Source: Ardenticatenaceae bacterium
GTDB lineage: Bacteria; Chloroflexota; Anaerolineae; Promineifilales; Promineifilaceae
Length of the DNA stretch: 64,000 nucleotides
Direction of reading: 5' to 3'
Assembly: GCA_020634495.1 (NCBI GenBank)
Contig: JACKBR010000002.1
Span: 234,766 to 298,765, forward strand
Of the stretch, positions 16,882 to 25,706 are shown piece after piece. The notes beneath the pieces were generated by a model. The model was not told where the DNA came from. It saw only the letters and a program-made list of their open reading frames with translations, and did no database searches. The position numbers were made by a program, and so were the translations under genes. Within the stretch, counting starts at the first letter, position 1; each line of letters starts with the position of its first letter.

Positions 16882-19216
16882 GCTACGCGGCTGGGTATTG
16901 GATTTGTATGCCGATGAAGCTGATGGGCTGGTTTTGTGGCTGCTGGCTGATGACGGCCGTCGCCTGCGGCTGACCCAACAATTTCCCATCACCTTCTACG
17001 CCCACGGCCCCTTTCCCCGACTGCGAGCGCTGTGGCGCTTTTTGCAGCAGCACCCTGCGGCTCTGGCCAGTGTCCCACCGAGCCAGTTACATCTGAGCCG
17101 CATCACGCGCCAGGATTTGTTTGCCGGGCCGCTGGACGTGTTGGCTGTGGAAGTAGCCAACCCCGCTTTGCAACCGCGCCTGTTTCGTCAGGTTGCCCGT
17201 TGGTTTCCCGACCTCACCTACTACGATGCGGATATTCCCCTCGGCCTGCGCTATACGGCCGTTTTTGACATCTTCCCCCTGTGCCATTGCGAAATGACGG
17301 TGGACGACAACGGCCGTATCCAGCAAATCACTCCGCTTGAATCCCGCTGGGATGTGGCTCCCAGCCAGCCGCCCTTGAGAATCTTAACCATCGAACCGGA
17401 TGTAGACCCCAGCCACCGCGAACCAAGCTTTTTGTGGCTTGACGACGGCCGTTCTCGCCGCCAGATTAGGCTTCACCCGCTCAAATTGCTGCTCATCAGC
17501 CTTAACGCCACCGTCAGGCGTGTAGACCCGGACATCATGCTCACCCGCTTTGGCGACACCTGGCTGCTGCCGCTGCTGCTGGCAACGGCCGTAGATTTAG
17601 GTGCGAACTGGTTCAACCTGAATCGGGATGAAAACAAAACGGTCATTCACCGCCAGGAAAACAGCTACTTTACCTACGGGCAGGTGGTCTACCGGGGACA
17701 GCAGGTGCATCTGTACGGCCGTTTCCACATTGACCAACACAACGCCATGATGTATGGGGAATACGGCCTGCACGGGGCATGTGAGCAAGCGCGGGTGACG
17801 GGGCTGCCCGTGCAGGAAATCGCCCGCAAATCCCCTGGTTCTGGCGTAACCGCGCTGCAAATGCAGGAAGCGCTGCGGCGGGGCATTTTGGTACCGTACC
17901 AGAAGCAGCAGGCGGAAAGCTTCAAAACCGCCGCCCAGCTCATTCGGTCAGATAGAGGTGGTCTGGTTTACCAACCGACCATCGGCCTGCATGAGGAGGT
18001 GGTGGAGATTGATTTTGTCTCGATGTATCCCAGCATCATGGTGCGCTTTAATGTCTCGCCGGAAACGGTGGGGGTTGCCAATGAGGCCAGTGAACAGATT
18101 CCCGAACTGGATATTCCGGTAGATTTATCCAAAGTGGGTTTGGTGCCGCACACGTTACGGCCGTTGCTGGTCAAGCGTATCGCCATCAAGGAGCAGTTGG
18201 CCACAATGACTATCCTGGACTGCCGCTATCCGGCGCTAAAGGCACGCGCCGCTGCCCTCAAATGGCTGCTGGTCGTTTGCTTTGGTTATCTGGGCTACAA
18301 AAACGCCCGCTTTGGTCGGATAGAGTCCCATGAGGCAGTGACTGCCTACGGCCGGGAATGTTTGCTGCGGGCCAAGGAAGCGGCCGAGGATTTGGGCTAT
18401 GAGGTGCTGCACATGTATGTGGACGGCCTGTGGGTGAAAAAGTCAGGCATCAACCAAAACGAGCAAGTACGGCCGTTGCTCAACGAAATCACGGAACGGA
18501 CTGGCTTGCCCATTGCTCTGGAGGGCATTTACAAATGGGTCGCCTTCCTGCCATCCAGGGCAGATGAGCGAGTACCGGTGGCCAACCGGTATTTTGGCGT
18601 GTTTCAGAATGGGGAGATTAAGACGCGGGGCATTGAAATACGGCGGCACGATACGCCCCTCTGGATTGCCCAGGTTCAGTTAGAGATGATTAAACGATTG
18701 AGCAAGGTAAAGCAAGGCCAATCCTTGAGCAGTGCTCTTCCCAGCTTAATCTCATATCTTCGTCAGCAGGTGGATGATTTGCGGAACGGCCGTATTCCCT
18801 TGGAACAGCTGCTGGTTTCCCAACGCCTCAGCCGGGAGGTGGAAGCATATCGCACCCCCTCCCCCGCTTGCCGGGCGGCGATGCAGTTGGCGACCATCGG
18901 CAAACCGCGCCGACCGGGGCAGCGGATTCGCTTTTGGTTTGTGCGGGGTGAAGTTGGAGTGCATGCCTGGGATTTGCCGACGGGGGTGGATACGGCCGTT
19001 TTGGATACCGAGCGCTACCTGACGCTGTTGCTGCGGGCTGCCAGCGCTATTGTGCGGCCGTTTGGTGTAGCTGAGACAATTCTGCACGAAACGATCTTTG
19101 ACCGAGCCTACCAGCTTCCCCTACCCTTCTCTTTAGCGATTCACTTTGGTGGAGTCAAGATGCAGATGTCAAATCACGTTGTAAAAAACGAACGAGGCAA
19201 GTTAGCGGGCGCTTAA
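16874..19216 (+). CDS. B-family DNA polymerase with altered motif C and degraded exonuclease motifs
   Basis: 780 residues, the length of bacterial/archaeal PolB. Motif A is present as DFVSMYPSI (Asp380). Motif B appears as KWLLVVCFGYLGYKNARFG (from Lys463). Motif C reads YVDGLW (residues 515-520) where active enzymes have Y-x-DTD-S: the first Asp (517) is kept but the second, which holds the catalytic metal, is Leu. The exonuclease I motif (FDIE in the family) reads LTIEPD, so proofreading is probably lost, while GRFHID resembles Exo III. It lies at the end of a coupled RecA-like/small-protein/polymerase cassette. Either this is a divergent translesion-type enzyme using another ligand, or a structural, inactive homologue like archaeal PolB2. 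Confidence 0.9.
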   Translation: MNELRGWVLDLYADEADGLVLWLLADDGRRLRLTQQFPITFYAHGPFPRLRALWRFLQQHPAALASVPPSQLHLSRITRQDLFAGPLDVLAVEVANPALQPRLFRQVARWFPDLTYYDADIPLGLRYTAVFDIFPLCHCEMTVDDNGRIQQITPLESRWDVAPSQPPLRILTIEPDVDPSHREPSFLWLDDGRSRRQIRLHPLKLLLISLNATVRRVDPDIMLTRFGDTWLLPLLLATAVDLGANWFNLNRDENKTVIHRQENSYFTYGQVVYRGQQVHLYGRFHIDQHNAMMYGEYGLHGACEQARVTGLPVQEIARKSPGSGVTALQMQEALRRGILVPYQKQQAESFKTAAQLIRSDRGGLVYQPTIGLHEEVVEIDFVSMYPSIMVRFNVSPETVGVANEASEQIPELDIPVDLSKVGLVPHTLRPLLVKRIAIKEQLATMTILDCRYPALKARAAALKWLLVVCFGYLGYKNARFGRIESHEAVTAYGRECLLRAKEAAEDLGYEVLHMYVDGLWVKKSGINQNEQVRPLLNEITERTGLPIALEGIYKWVAFLPSRADERVPVANRYFGVFQNGEIKTRGIEIRRHDTPLWIAQVQLEMIKRLSKVKQGQSLSSALPSLISYLRQQVDDLRNGRIPLEQLLVSQRLSREVEAYRTPSPACRAAMQLATIGKPRRPGQRIRFWFVRGEVGVHAWDLPTGVDTAVLDTERYLTLLLRAASAIVRPFGVAETILHETIFDRAYQLPLPFSLAIHFGGVKMQMSNHVVKNERGKLAGA

Positions 19217-19314
19217 CTTGTCTCGTTTCACTAGCTTGACATTTCTATAGCACATTCCATACTATGCGAAATCCGCTTCCTGTTGGCGCTGCACCCTCTT
19301 CATGTTGGTTAGGC

Positions 19315-20151
19315 TTAATCTTCTTCTAAGTTCTCCAGAGCGTTTAGCCAGTTATCGAGAAAGGCAAGTGCTGCGGCATACCCTTTTAGGGGAATATTTT
19401 TGTAGCTGGTCGCGCCTGTTTCCTGCCGCAGCGCTTCATAAATACCCATATGGTGCTTTTCACCTGGACTCTGCTTTGTTAACGTCTGGGCAATAAGGTT
19501 GACGCGATGCTGAATCTCGCGGGCTTGTTCCTCGGTCAACGCACCAGCCTGAATACGCTGTTCTACCAGATGGGTTCGTTCTTCGACTGCGTTCAATCGT
19601 TTATTTATGCCACGCAAATATTCACGAGCCGCATCCAGGCGCGTTTTGTTGTCTAAGGAGAGCTGCCTTAGCTCCAACATTTCTCGCGTTGTGGCCGCGA
19701 TGACAAGAGCCATATTGTGCAGCTGCACCAGCGCCTGATCCTCACTACTCATCGGTTGTACATTGAGCGTTGGCGGTAAAAATGCATCCGCCAGGATACG
19801 ATAGCATTCCCGCTGATAGCGCAACAAACTGGCCTTGATTTCTGGTTTAACTCGACTGGCATTCACGCCAAACAGCCAACCATTTAAGTAATCTAACGGC
19901 AGGCAAAGCATCGCCCGGCGTTGACCCTGCGAGTGTATTACACACTCGGAGCTAACCTCAGCCAATATTTCGTCCCGATGAATGCGTTGACGCTGACCCG
20001 CCCAGGACAAACCGAGATAATCACAAATCGGACGAACAGGAACGAGCACTTGCTGCTGATCATTCATTTCAACCAAAACAGCAACAATGTCATCCCCATA
20101 AAAATCGACAGATTTCTGCTCAAGGGGAACGAGTGCGTTTTCTTCAGACAT
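19315..20151 (-). CDS. P22-AR_N antirepressor-like protein
   Basis: 278 residues, ATG 20151 behind AAGGA. The N-terminal 120 residues match the phage antirepressor N-domain: VDFYGDDIVAVLVE, then VPVRPICDYLGLSWAGQRQR, RRAMLCLPLDYLNGWLFGVN and LLRYQRECYRILADAF. The C-terminal half is helical and coiled-coil-like (residues 140-215). Phage antirepressors bind repressors or DNA and switch gene programmes. It is the paralogue of the gene at 21632-22456 and of the decayed copies between them, but on the opposite strand. It contains no full ACGGCCGT motif, whereas the plus-strand copies have several. Confidence 0.85.
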   Translation of the reverse strand: MSEENALVPLEQKSVDFYGDDIVAVLVEMNDQQQVLVPVRPICDYLGLSWAGQRQRIHRDEILAEVSSECVIHSQGQRRAMLCLPLDYLNGWLFGVNASRVKPEIKASLLRYQRECYRILADAFLPPTLNVQPMSSEDQALVQLHNMALVIAATTREMLELRQLSLDNKTRLDAAREYLRGINKRLNAVEERTHLVEQRIQAGALTEEQAREIQHRVNLIAQTLTKQSPGEKHHMGIYEALRQETGATSYKNIPLKGYAAALAFLDNWLNALENLEED

Positions 20152-20602
20152 ACTGCATCCTTTTTTGTTTTAGCGGTGTTTCACCAGTTGAAAAGGCAAA
20201 AGCGCATTTAACCGCACAGGCACAAATTTGAAACCGGTAAAAGTCAACATCGTTTTGTGCATCTGACACAAACGCTATATGCGTCCTAAATTTCTTCCCC
20301 CGTTCTTTTTTAAAGGGGGTATCATATGATGTTACCGTATTTTCTGCTGATATTGCTGCTAACAATTGTTCACTTTCTGGGTGAACGTGATGCGCCTCTG
20401 TCAATCTTGATTCGAGATTTACCACGCCTTAGCCTTGAATTCTCCTGTCTGGCCTTCATCAATAGGCCTGGTCACAATCGTTCACATGGAATTGGAGCGA
20501 TCCTCTTCTTAATATCGGCTTTGTATAGGATGAATGGACACAAAAATAGGTTGCTTTGAGCGCTTCCATTGTGGTATTCTTTGCTTAATCCGGTTAAGTT
20601 TT

Positions 20603-20759
20603 AGAAAGCAGGCAAAGAACTCCTCCCCCAAACTGGCACGAGAGAAACGCGACTGGAACAAACTTGATTGGATTAGGGTATAACCAACCCCCCTCCGCTT
20701 GCTTTCTGGTTTACCTGCCCCGCCGTCCGCTCTCCCTCCTGAAGCGGACGGCTTTTTTT
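20603..20759 (+). ncRNA. Possible structured small RNA ending in a terminator
   Basis: In a stretch (20152-21063) without a convincing gene, AGAAAGCA at 20603-20610 can pair with TGCTTTCT at 20700-20707, closing a roughly 105-base element that is followed directly by a strong intrinsic terminator. A weak promoter candidate lies upstream (TTGCTT, 18 bases, TATTCT, around 20550-20580). No known RNA family is recognised. The rest of 20152-21063 shows only short, mutually overlapping frames. Confidence 0.3.
20722..20759 (+). terminator. Rho-independent terminator
   Basis: Perfect 10-bp stem GCCGTCCGCT (20722-20731) / AGCGGACGGC (20743-20752), 11-base loop, then seven T residues. It reads on the plus strand although no plus-strand protein gene ends there, which supports a short non-coding transcript upstream. 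Confidence 0.85.
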
Positions 20760-21063
20760 GTTCAATTTCCCTGGACGGGTTACGGTACCTTGTCTCGCTT
20801 TGCCAGAACTGGATTCAGTCCAAGCGACAAAGCCTCATGTGCATTTCCGGCTTTGTGGAAAGTTACAAGCGGTGTGGTTGTTATGCCCTCACCGGCTGGG
20901 GAAAATCAATACACCAATCCGCGGAAGATGTTGTGTGGGCCGCTGATATTCCTGAATAACTGCAAAGTCAGATTCTCTACAATCCGAGTTGACGGCAGAT
21001 TTTACACCCACACAATTAGGGGATTGCTTTTGTTAAAGAGAGCTGAAAGTAAGCGAGAAAAAT

Positions 21064-21475
21064 ATGTCAGCAGTTCAACCAGCAGAGCAAAAGACAGTTT
21101 TGTTTTATGATGATGAAATTACGGCCGTTCGCCTGGAGGACGGCCGGGTGTACATCCCTATTCGCCCTATTTGTGACACTCTTGGACTGGCGTGACCGAG
21201 TCTGCTCCGGCGTATTCGGCGGGATCCGGTTTTGAATGACGAAATACTTTCCGTGTTTGTAACAAACACGGAAAGTCGTCTAGGTGATTGCGATGTGCAA
21301 TGTCTGCCACTTGATATACTCCACGGTTTTCTCTTTGGCATTAATACCACCCGCGCTCGTGAAGGATGCAGGAGCGTGTGCAGTGTTAATGGGTTCTGTC
21401 TGAACCTTTCCCAGGCAGCCGTTTAGCCGTGGATACAGATATTGATATCGAGGCTCTATTCCCTCACAGCGGTTT
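21064..21475 (+). pseudogene. Decayed antirepressor-like paralogue
   Basis: The first 43 codons (ATG 21064) are nearly the same as the gene at 21632: AVQPAEQKTVLFYDDEITAV, then LEDGRVYIPIRPICD. A TGA follows LGLA. Similarity continues afterwards with a frame change: LLRRIRRDPVLNDEILSVF, CDVQCLPLDILHGFLFGINT, then a jump to NTDIDIEAL-like sequence near 21435-21460. Internal stops and deletions show it is no longer functional. It documents tandem duplication followed by decay. Confidence 0.8.
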
Positions 21476-21631
21476 ATAGAGGCTATGCTGGATGCGGTGA
21501 TGAAGAGGTTCAATAAGCTAATCGGTTGGAAAACAGATCAGTTTCAGTATGGGCTTGGAGTGAAGTTAGTGCGATGATGAAGGCAACGGCCGTATGTGGT
21601 AATATCTTGCCATTATGTGTAGGAGGAACAA

Positions 21632-22456
21632 ATGACAGCACTTCAACCAGCAGAACAAAAGACTGTTTTGTTCTACGATGATGAGATTACGGCAGTGCGT
21701 CTGGAGGACGGTCGTGTATTTATTCCCATGCGGCCACTCATTGAACGGTTGGGTATAGATTGGAATGGCCAGCGGCGGCGTATTAACCGGGATGCTGTGC
21801 TGAAGGATGAAGTGACCTCCGTGGACGTAACGTCCACGCAGGGTGATGTGGAGCAGCGAAGGGCCATGCTCTGCCTCCCGCTAGATTACATCAGCGGCTT
21901 TTTGTTTGGCATCAATGCCGACCGGGTAAACCCAGACGTGCGCGACCAGCTCATCCGCTACCAGCGTGAATGTTACAAGGTATTGGCAGATGCGTTCCAA
22001 GACGGCCGTTTGACCACCAATACAGATATCGATATTGAGGCCCTGCTCCAGCAGGATTCACCAGCCGCACAAGCCTACCAAATGGCGATGGCCGTGGTGC
22101 GCATGGCTCGCCAGCAGCTCATATTGGAAGCCAGGCTAGATACGGCCGTATCCACCCTGACTGAACATGGCGAACAATTAACAGACCATACCGAGCGGCT
22201 GGATCAGCTGGAAGCGGCTGTTGGGGGGAAGCAGGTTACCGAGGTGCAGGCTGCCCAGATTAGCCAGGCGGTCAAGGCCGTGGCCTTGGCGATGGGGAAG
22301 CGAACGAAGCGAAATGAGTTTGGCGGCGTATACGGAGAGCTGTACAGAAAATTTTCCGTCTCAAGCTACAAGGCGATTCCGCAGCGGCGCTTTGATGACG
22401 TGATGGCGTTTTTGAATGAATGGCTGCAAAGTCAAATTAGCGACAATCCATTTTAA
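21632..22456 (+). CDS. P22-AR_N antirepressor-like protein, second intact copy
   Basis: 274 residues, ATG 21632 behind AGGAGG. The N-domain is complete (VLFYDDEITAVRLEDGRVFI, then RPLIERLGIDWNGQRRRI, LCLPLDYISGFLFGIN and YQRECYKVLADAF). It is followed by a coiled-coil-like region (LDTAVSTLTEHGEQLTDHTE) and a C-terminal domain with MGKRTKRNEFGGVYGELYRKF and SSYKAIPQRRFDDVMAFLNEWL. The last part parallels ATSYKNIPLKGYAAALAFLDNWL of the minus-strand paralogue, so both share the same three-part build. The genes probably derive from phage or mobile elements and now act as host regulators or remnants. Confidence 0.87.
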   Translation: MTALQPAEQKTVLFYDDEITAVRLEDGRVFIPMRPLIERLGIDWNGQRRRINRDAVLKDEVTSVDVTSTQGDVEQRRAMLCLPLDYISGFLFGINADRVNPDVRDQLIRYQRECYKVLADAFQDGRLTTNTDIDIEALLQQDSPAAQAYQMAMAVVRMARQQLILEARLDTAVSTLTEHGEQLTDHTERLDQLEAAVGGKQVTEVQAAQISQAVKAVALAMGKRTKRNEFGGVYGELYRKFSVSSYKAIPQRRFDDVMAFLNEWLQSQISDNPF

Positions 22457-22503
22457 CGGCCGTTTAACATGCCGCTGTTGTTGGGGAAATCAGCGAAACG
22501 AAA

Positions 22504-22560
22504 ATGACAGCAATTCAACCAGCAGAACAAAAGACAATGTTTTTTCCCATGGTTATATGA
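22504..22560 (+). pseudogene. Stub of a third antirepressor copy
   Basis: The first 12 codons (MTAIQPAEQKTM, ATG 22504) repeat the start of the genes at 21064 and 21632, then the frame loses similarity and ends at TGA 22558-22560. It begins 48 bases after the intact copy and is probably a leftover of another tandem duplication. Confidence 0.6.
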
Positions 22561-22631
22561 ATGCAGCCTGTCGGGAAGATGGCCTGGTAGGTGATTTTTA
22601 AGATTATCCGTTTCAGAGCAAATCATTCTGA

Positions 22632-23519
22632 TCAAAGGCTTAACAACATATCTATTAGGTTGGGTTGAGGTGACAAATCTGATTTATCCTTGAGTACATT
22701 GGTATGCGTCCACATCCCTTTTTTGTACCCGTAGTAGGCATCTAAATTAAATTCAAAAGCTTGTACGCCGCTTTGTTTGATTTCAGCAATCAACCCATCT
22801 CGTATGTTTATTGAGTCACGTTCTGCGATCCAGAGTATGAAAGAACGTAATATCTCAAGCTGTTTATCTGAATAAGCGTGCCATTGCGTGTAACCCCGAA
22901 ATGGCTGGGACAAAGTTACAATTTGATCCGGCATGATTGGAACATCAACGTACGTTCTACCATTGACAGCATATCCAAAATTGCAGATTTCAATAGCTAC
23001 AGAGTGGCTATGCATAAATGCTGAGCCGTTTGACCCTAAATGCCAACCATAGCCACCTTCCGGGATACATTGAACCAACTCACCATCATAGCGATCATCA
23101 TTTCCTTTAACTGAACGCCCACCTAGAACAAACTCTGTTGCGATTTTTCCCCTATTATCATTTGCCCAAATATCTACTGTCCTGTAAGGATTGTTCCATC
23201 CAGCTGTGTGGTGCAAGAATAGATACTCCTTAGCGGTTGGACCTTCTTGATATTCATCTCTAGGCAAAAAATATTTGTTGATTTTTAGGTTTTGAGCAGG
23301 TGAATATACTTTCTCGAAATTATCTGTTGTGGCGTATCTTTCTTGAATAGCGGCAAATGTCTGTGATCCAGCAATGCCATCAACCACTAATGCATTTCCC
23401 TGTTGGAATTCCCGTACGGCAGCTTCTGTTAAGGGGCCAAAGATTCCGTCATCTTCAATCCCTAAAGCTCGCTGTAATTCAACGACTTCTTGTCCCTTAG
23501 AACCCCTCTTCAAAATCAT
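22632..23519 (-). CDS. Peptidoglycan-binding N-acetylmuramoyl-L-alanine amidase
   Basis: 295 residues from ATG 23519, preceded by AAGGAGGAGAC; an upstream in-frame start at 23585 has no ribosome site. Residues 1-60 form a PG_binding_1 domain (LKRGSKGQEVVELQRALG, DGIFGPLTEAAVREFQ). The remaining part resembles amidase_2: the metal-binding LFLHHTAG, then WANDNRGKIATEFVLGG, GGYGWHLG and SVAIEICNFG. It would cleave the amide between muramic acid and the stem peptide. There is no signal peptide, as expected for a phage-type endolysin; neighbouring antirepressor genes support a prophage-remnant origin. Confidence 0.88.
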   Translation of the reverse strand: MILKRGSKGQEVVELQRALGIEDDGIFGPLTEAAVREFQQGNALVVDGIAGSQTFAAIQERYATTDNFEKVYSPAQNLKINKYFLPRDEYQEGPTAKEYLFLHHTAGWNNPYRTVDIWANDNRGKIATEFVLGGRSVKGNDDRYDGELVQCIPEGGYGWHLGSNGSAFMHSHSVAIEICNFGYAVNGRTYVDVPIMPDQIVTLSQPFRGYTQWHAYSDKQLEILRSFILWIAERDSINIRDGLIAEIKQSGVQAFEFNLDAYYGYKKGMWTHTNVLKDKSDLSPQPNLIDMLLSL

Positions 23520-23633
23520 AGTCTCCTCCTTACTTTTGATTGATTTTCTTTCCCTCATTATCAAAGCAGGTAATAAGCAAACCACAGAAAGTCCGTTAAA
23601 AATCGAAGTGCGATTGTTCTATGGTTGGCTCAA

Positions 23634-23689
23634 GTAAAAGCGGGAGAATTGTCTTCGTTTTATTATTTGGAAGACTTACCCGCTTTTAC
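23634..23689. repeat. Nested inverted repeat
   Basis: GTAAAAGCGGG (23634-23644) and CCCGCTTTTAC (23679-23689) are perfect 11-bp arms; inside them GTCTTC and GAAGAC form a second pair. It could be a bidirectional terminator or the ends of a tiny element. It lies upstream of the amidase start. Confidence 0.5.
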
Positions 23690-24249
23690 ATAGCCGCTTG
23701 CATGATTTTGATGAAGAAATGAAAATGTAATCTTGGCAGTTCTACGCTGAGTTTTTACCTAATCTTTTCGTGAATTATTACGAAGCATCGCGCCCATTAA
23801 TTCGAATAAAAATTTATCGTGAACATCGGTATATCCGCCATACACAACACAGCAATCCTGTTTCGTTGTTTGATCTTCACGCCAGCAAGCGCCAAATTTT
23901 ACATGGTGGTTATGGATCGTTATCTCGAAGCATCAACAACATCATGAAGATGTTTTGCTAATTAGAGAACCAATGACAAGTAAAACATAAAGGCTCATCG
24001 TTAATTTATCGTTGAATTTCTAGCCATCATGCTATCTTACCAATTGCGTTTTCCGAGGGAACCGAAGGTTGACTACCCCTTAATCGCCTGGGTATGGTTT
24101 GAGGTAATTGCAAGAGTATGAGCCATCACTTTGGGCATTTGCCGGAATTGTCCTACACAACATGTGAGGCTCTCACCCCGACCAAGCTAAATAACATTTA
24201 AAGCCAACAGTGACGACTCGCGTTATTTCATGAAAATGGAAGGATCGCT
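23690..24249. other. Non-coding stretch, nothing recognised
   Basis: About 560 bases between the inverted repeat and the membrane-protein gene. Only short frames without ribosome sites occur. I see no RNA gene, insertion end or clear promoter. Confidence 0.4.
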
Positions 24250-25461
24250 TTACTGAGCAAAAAGAATTTTTAGCGCACCCACAATGAGTTCCCCTGCACC
24301 TGTCAAACTTAACAGGGGAATGCCTTGTGTGGAAATGAACCGTAACACCATTCCTTTATTAAACGGCCAAACGGAATATTGGGCTAAATGCTCGTAGGTT
24401 TGGTGCAAGAATTCTCTGCTTTTCTGCAGTTCTTCACTCTGCTTTAAGAGGTTCTGACTTTCTTCTGCCAGGTTCTGCACCGAGATTTTTTCAGCATTTT
24501 CAGCTAGTTGCTTGGAGATAAGGTCGATTTTTCGCCCTATCAAACTTAACTGTCCAAGACGCAAACTTTCTTTCTTTTTCTCCATCACCTTATGGGTGGA
24601 CCACAAAGGCCAAATAAAGCTGAGACAGGAAAGCAGAAAAACGAGAAGAAGATTCTGCTGGGAGGACATAAGGCGGGTCCCAATGCGAATCAGATCGTGA
24701 CAAGAGCCACTGGCATCTGTACAGAGAATAAGCCAGGCCCCCAGGTAGGTAGCCGGTGCCGCAGAAACTGCAGCCAGCCAGAAGCACAGCGTGCCTATAG
24801 GGGATAATCCACCACTTTTGTCAGGATGATCAAGCAGGAGGTTCATTTCGAACAACATTCCCATCTGCCGAATAGACCAGGCGATCGCCAGCAATCGCCA
24901 GACCAATAGGCCTAACAAGGGCAGGGTGAGAAATTCTGCGATCGCTTTGCTGCTTCTAAGGCTGCTCTTCCCATAGTTACAGAAAATTAAGTTGATACCG
25001 GATGCTTGCTGTTCGGCGCAGCTGTAAACAGCCGTAAACAGCGCTGCGAGGCCTAGGGCGAATAGAATAAAAGCTATCTGAAGCCCAGGGTGGTTTAATA
25101 ACCGTTCAACTCTCTGCATAAATTGCTCGATTTTTGTTTTATCCTCTTCAAGAAAAACCCCTGTTTGCCAGAGCTCATTAATGAGAGTCGCTGCCTTCTG
25201 AAAGGTGGCATTGGCGATCATGAACAAGACGGCAAACATCAGAAACTCAGTTAGCTGAAAATAATCTATCTGATTATCCGCGTTGCCAATCTGGTCACGG
25301 TAATACGCCAGGATGACTAAAACATAGGCAAGGAGCAAGAAAGGGGCAACACGAAGAATTAGCTGTAACCACTGACTAGAAACAATCTGGATGGTTGGCA
25401 ATTGCGGATATATCGTCTGGGAGTCTTCATTAACGGACAAAGGTGACAACGACTTTTCCAT
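24250..25461 (-). CDS. Hypothetical membrane protein with C-terminal coiled coil
   Basis: 403 residues from ATG 25461 (a TTG at 25476 is also possible, with AAGG close to it). About six hydrophobic segments (residues about 45-70, 90-110, 130-165, 180-205, 235-260, 285-305) are followed by a charged helical, coiled-coil region (residues about 310-370: EKKKESLRLGQLSLIGRKID) and a last hydrophobic segment at the C-terminus. No family is recognised. It stands alone between an empty stretch and the IS element, and no operon partner is visible. Confidence 0.7.
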   Translation of the reverse strand: MEKSLSPLSVNEDSQTIYPQLPTIQIVSSQWLQLILRVAPFLLLAYVLVILAYYRDQIGNADNQIDYFQLTEFLMFAVLFMIANATFQKAATLINELWQTGVFLEEDKTKIEQFMQRVERLLNHPGLQIAFILFALGLAALFTAVYSCAEQQASGINLIFCNYGKSSLRSSKAIAEFLTLPLLGLLVWRLLAIAWSIRQMGMLFEMNLLLDHPDKSGGLSPIGTLCFWLAAVSAAPATYLGAWLILCTDASGSCHDLIRIGTRLMSSQQNLLLVFLLSCLSFIWPLWSTHKVMEKKKESLRLGQLSLIGRKIDLISKQLAENAEKISVQNLAEESQNLLKQSEELQKSREFLHQTYEHLAQYSVWPFNKGMVLRFISTQGIPLLSLTGAGELIVGALKILFAQ

Positions 25462-25706
25462 AAGTAATCTACCCAATACCTTTTTGCAAGTTCCACTTTG
25501 AGATGGAAATTATTGCAACGGCGATCTTTAAGCTACGTGAAGAAATGCTAAAGCAATCAGCCTGCCGAAGGACCGCATGACTGTCCGAGAAAACAGGCAG
25601 TGGTGTGAAATTAGGTGCATATCTGCGTGGCGGCCATGATAACTTTGTGCAGACTATTGTTATGATAAACAAATTTCTGCCTGGGTTCAATCTGTCTGAC
25701 GACCAG

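Noticed and set aside
20326..20559. 77-codon plus frame with a hydrophobic start
   Set aside because: No ribosome site, no family, and overlapped by a minus frame of similar quality; kept only as uncertain intergenic DNA.
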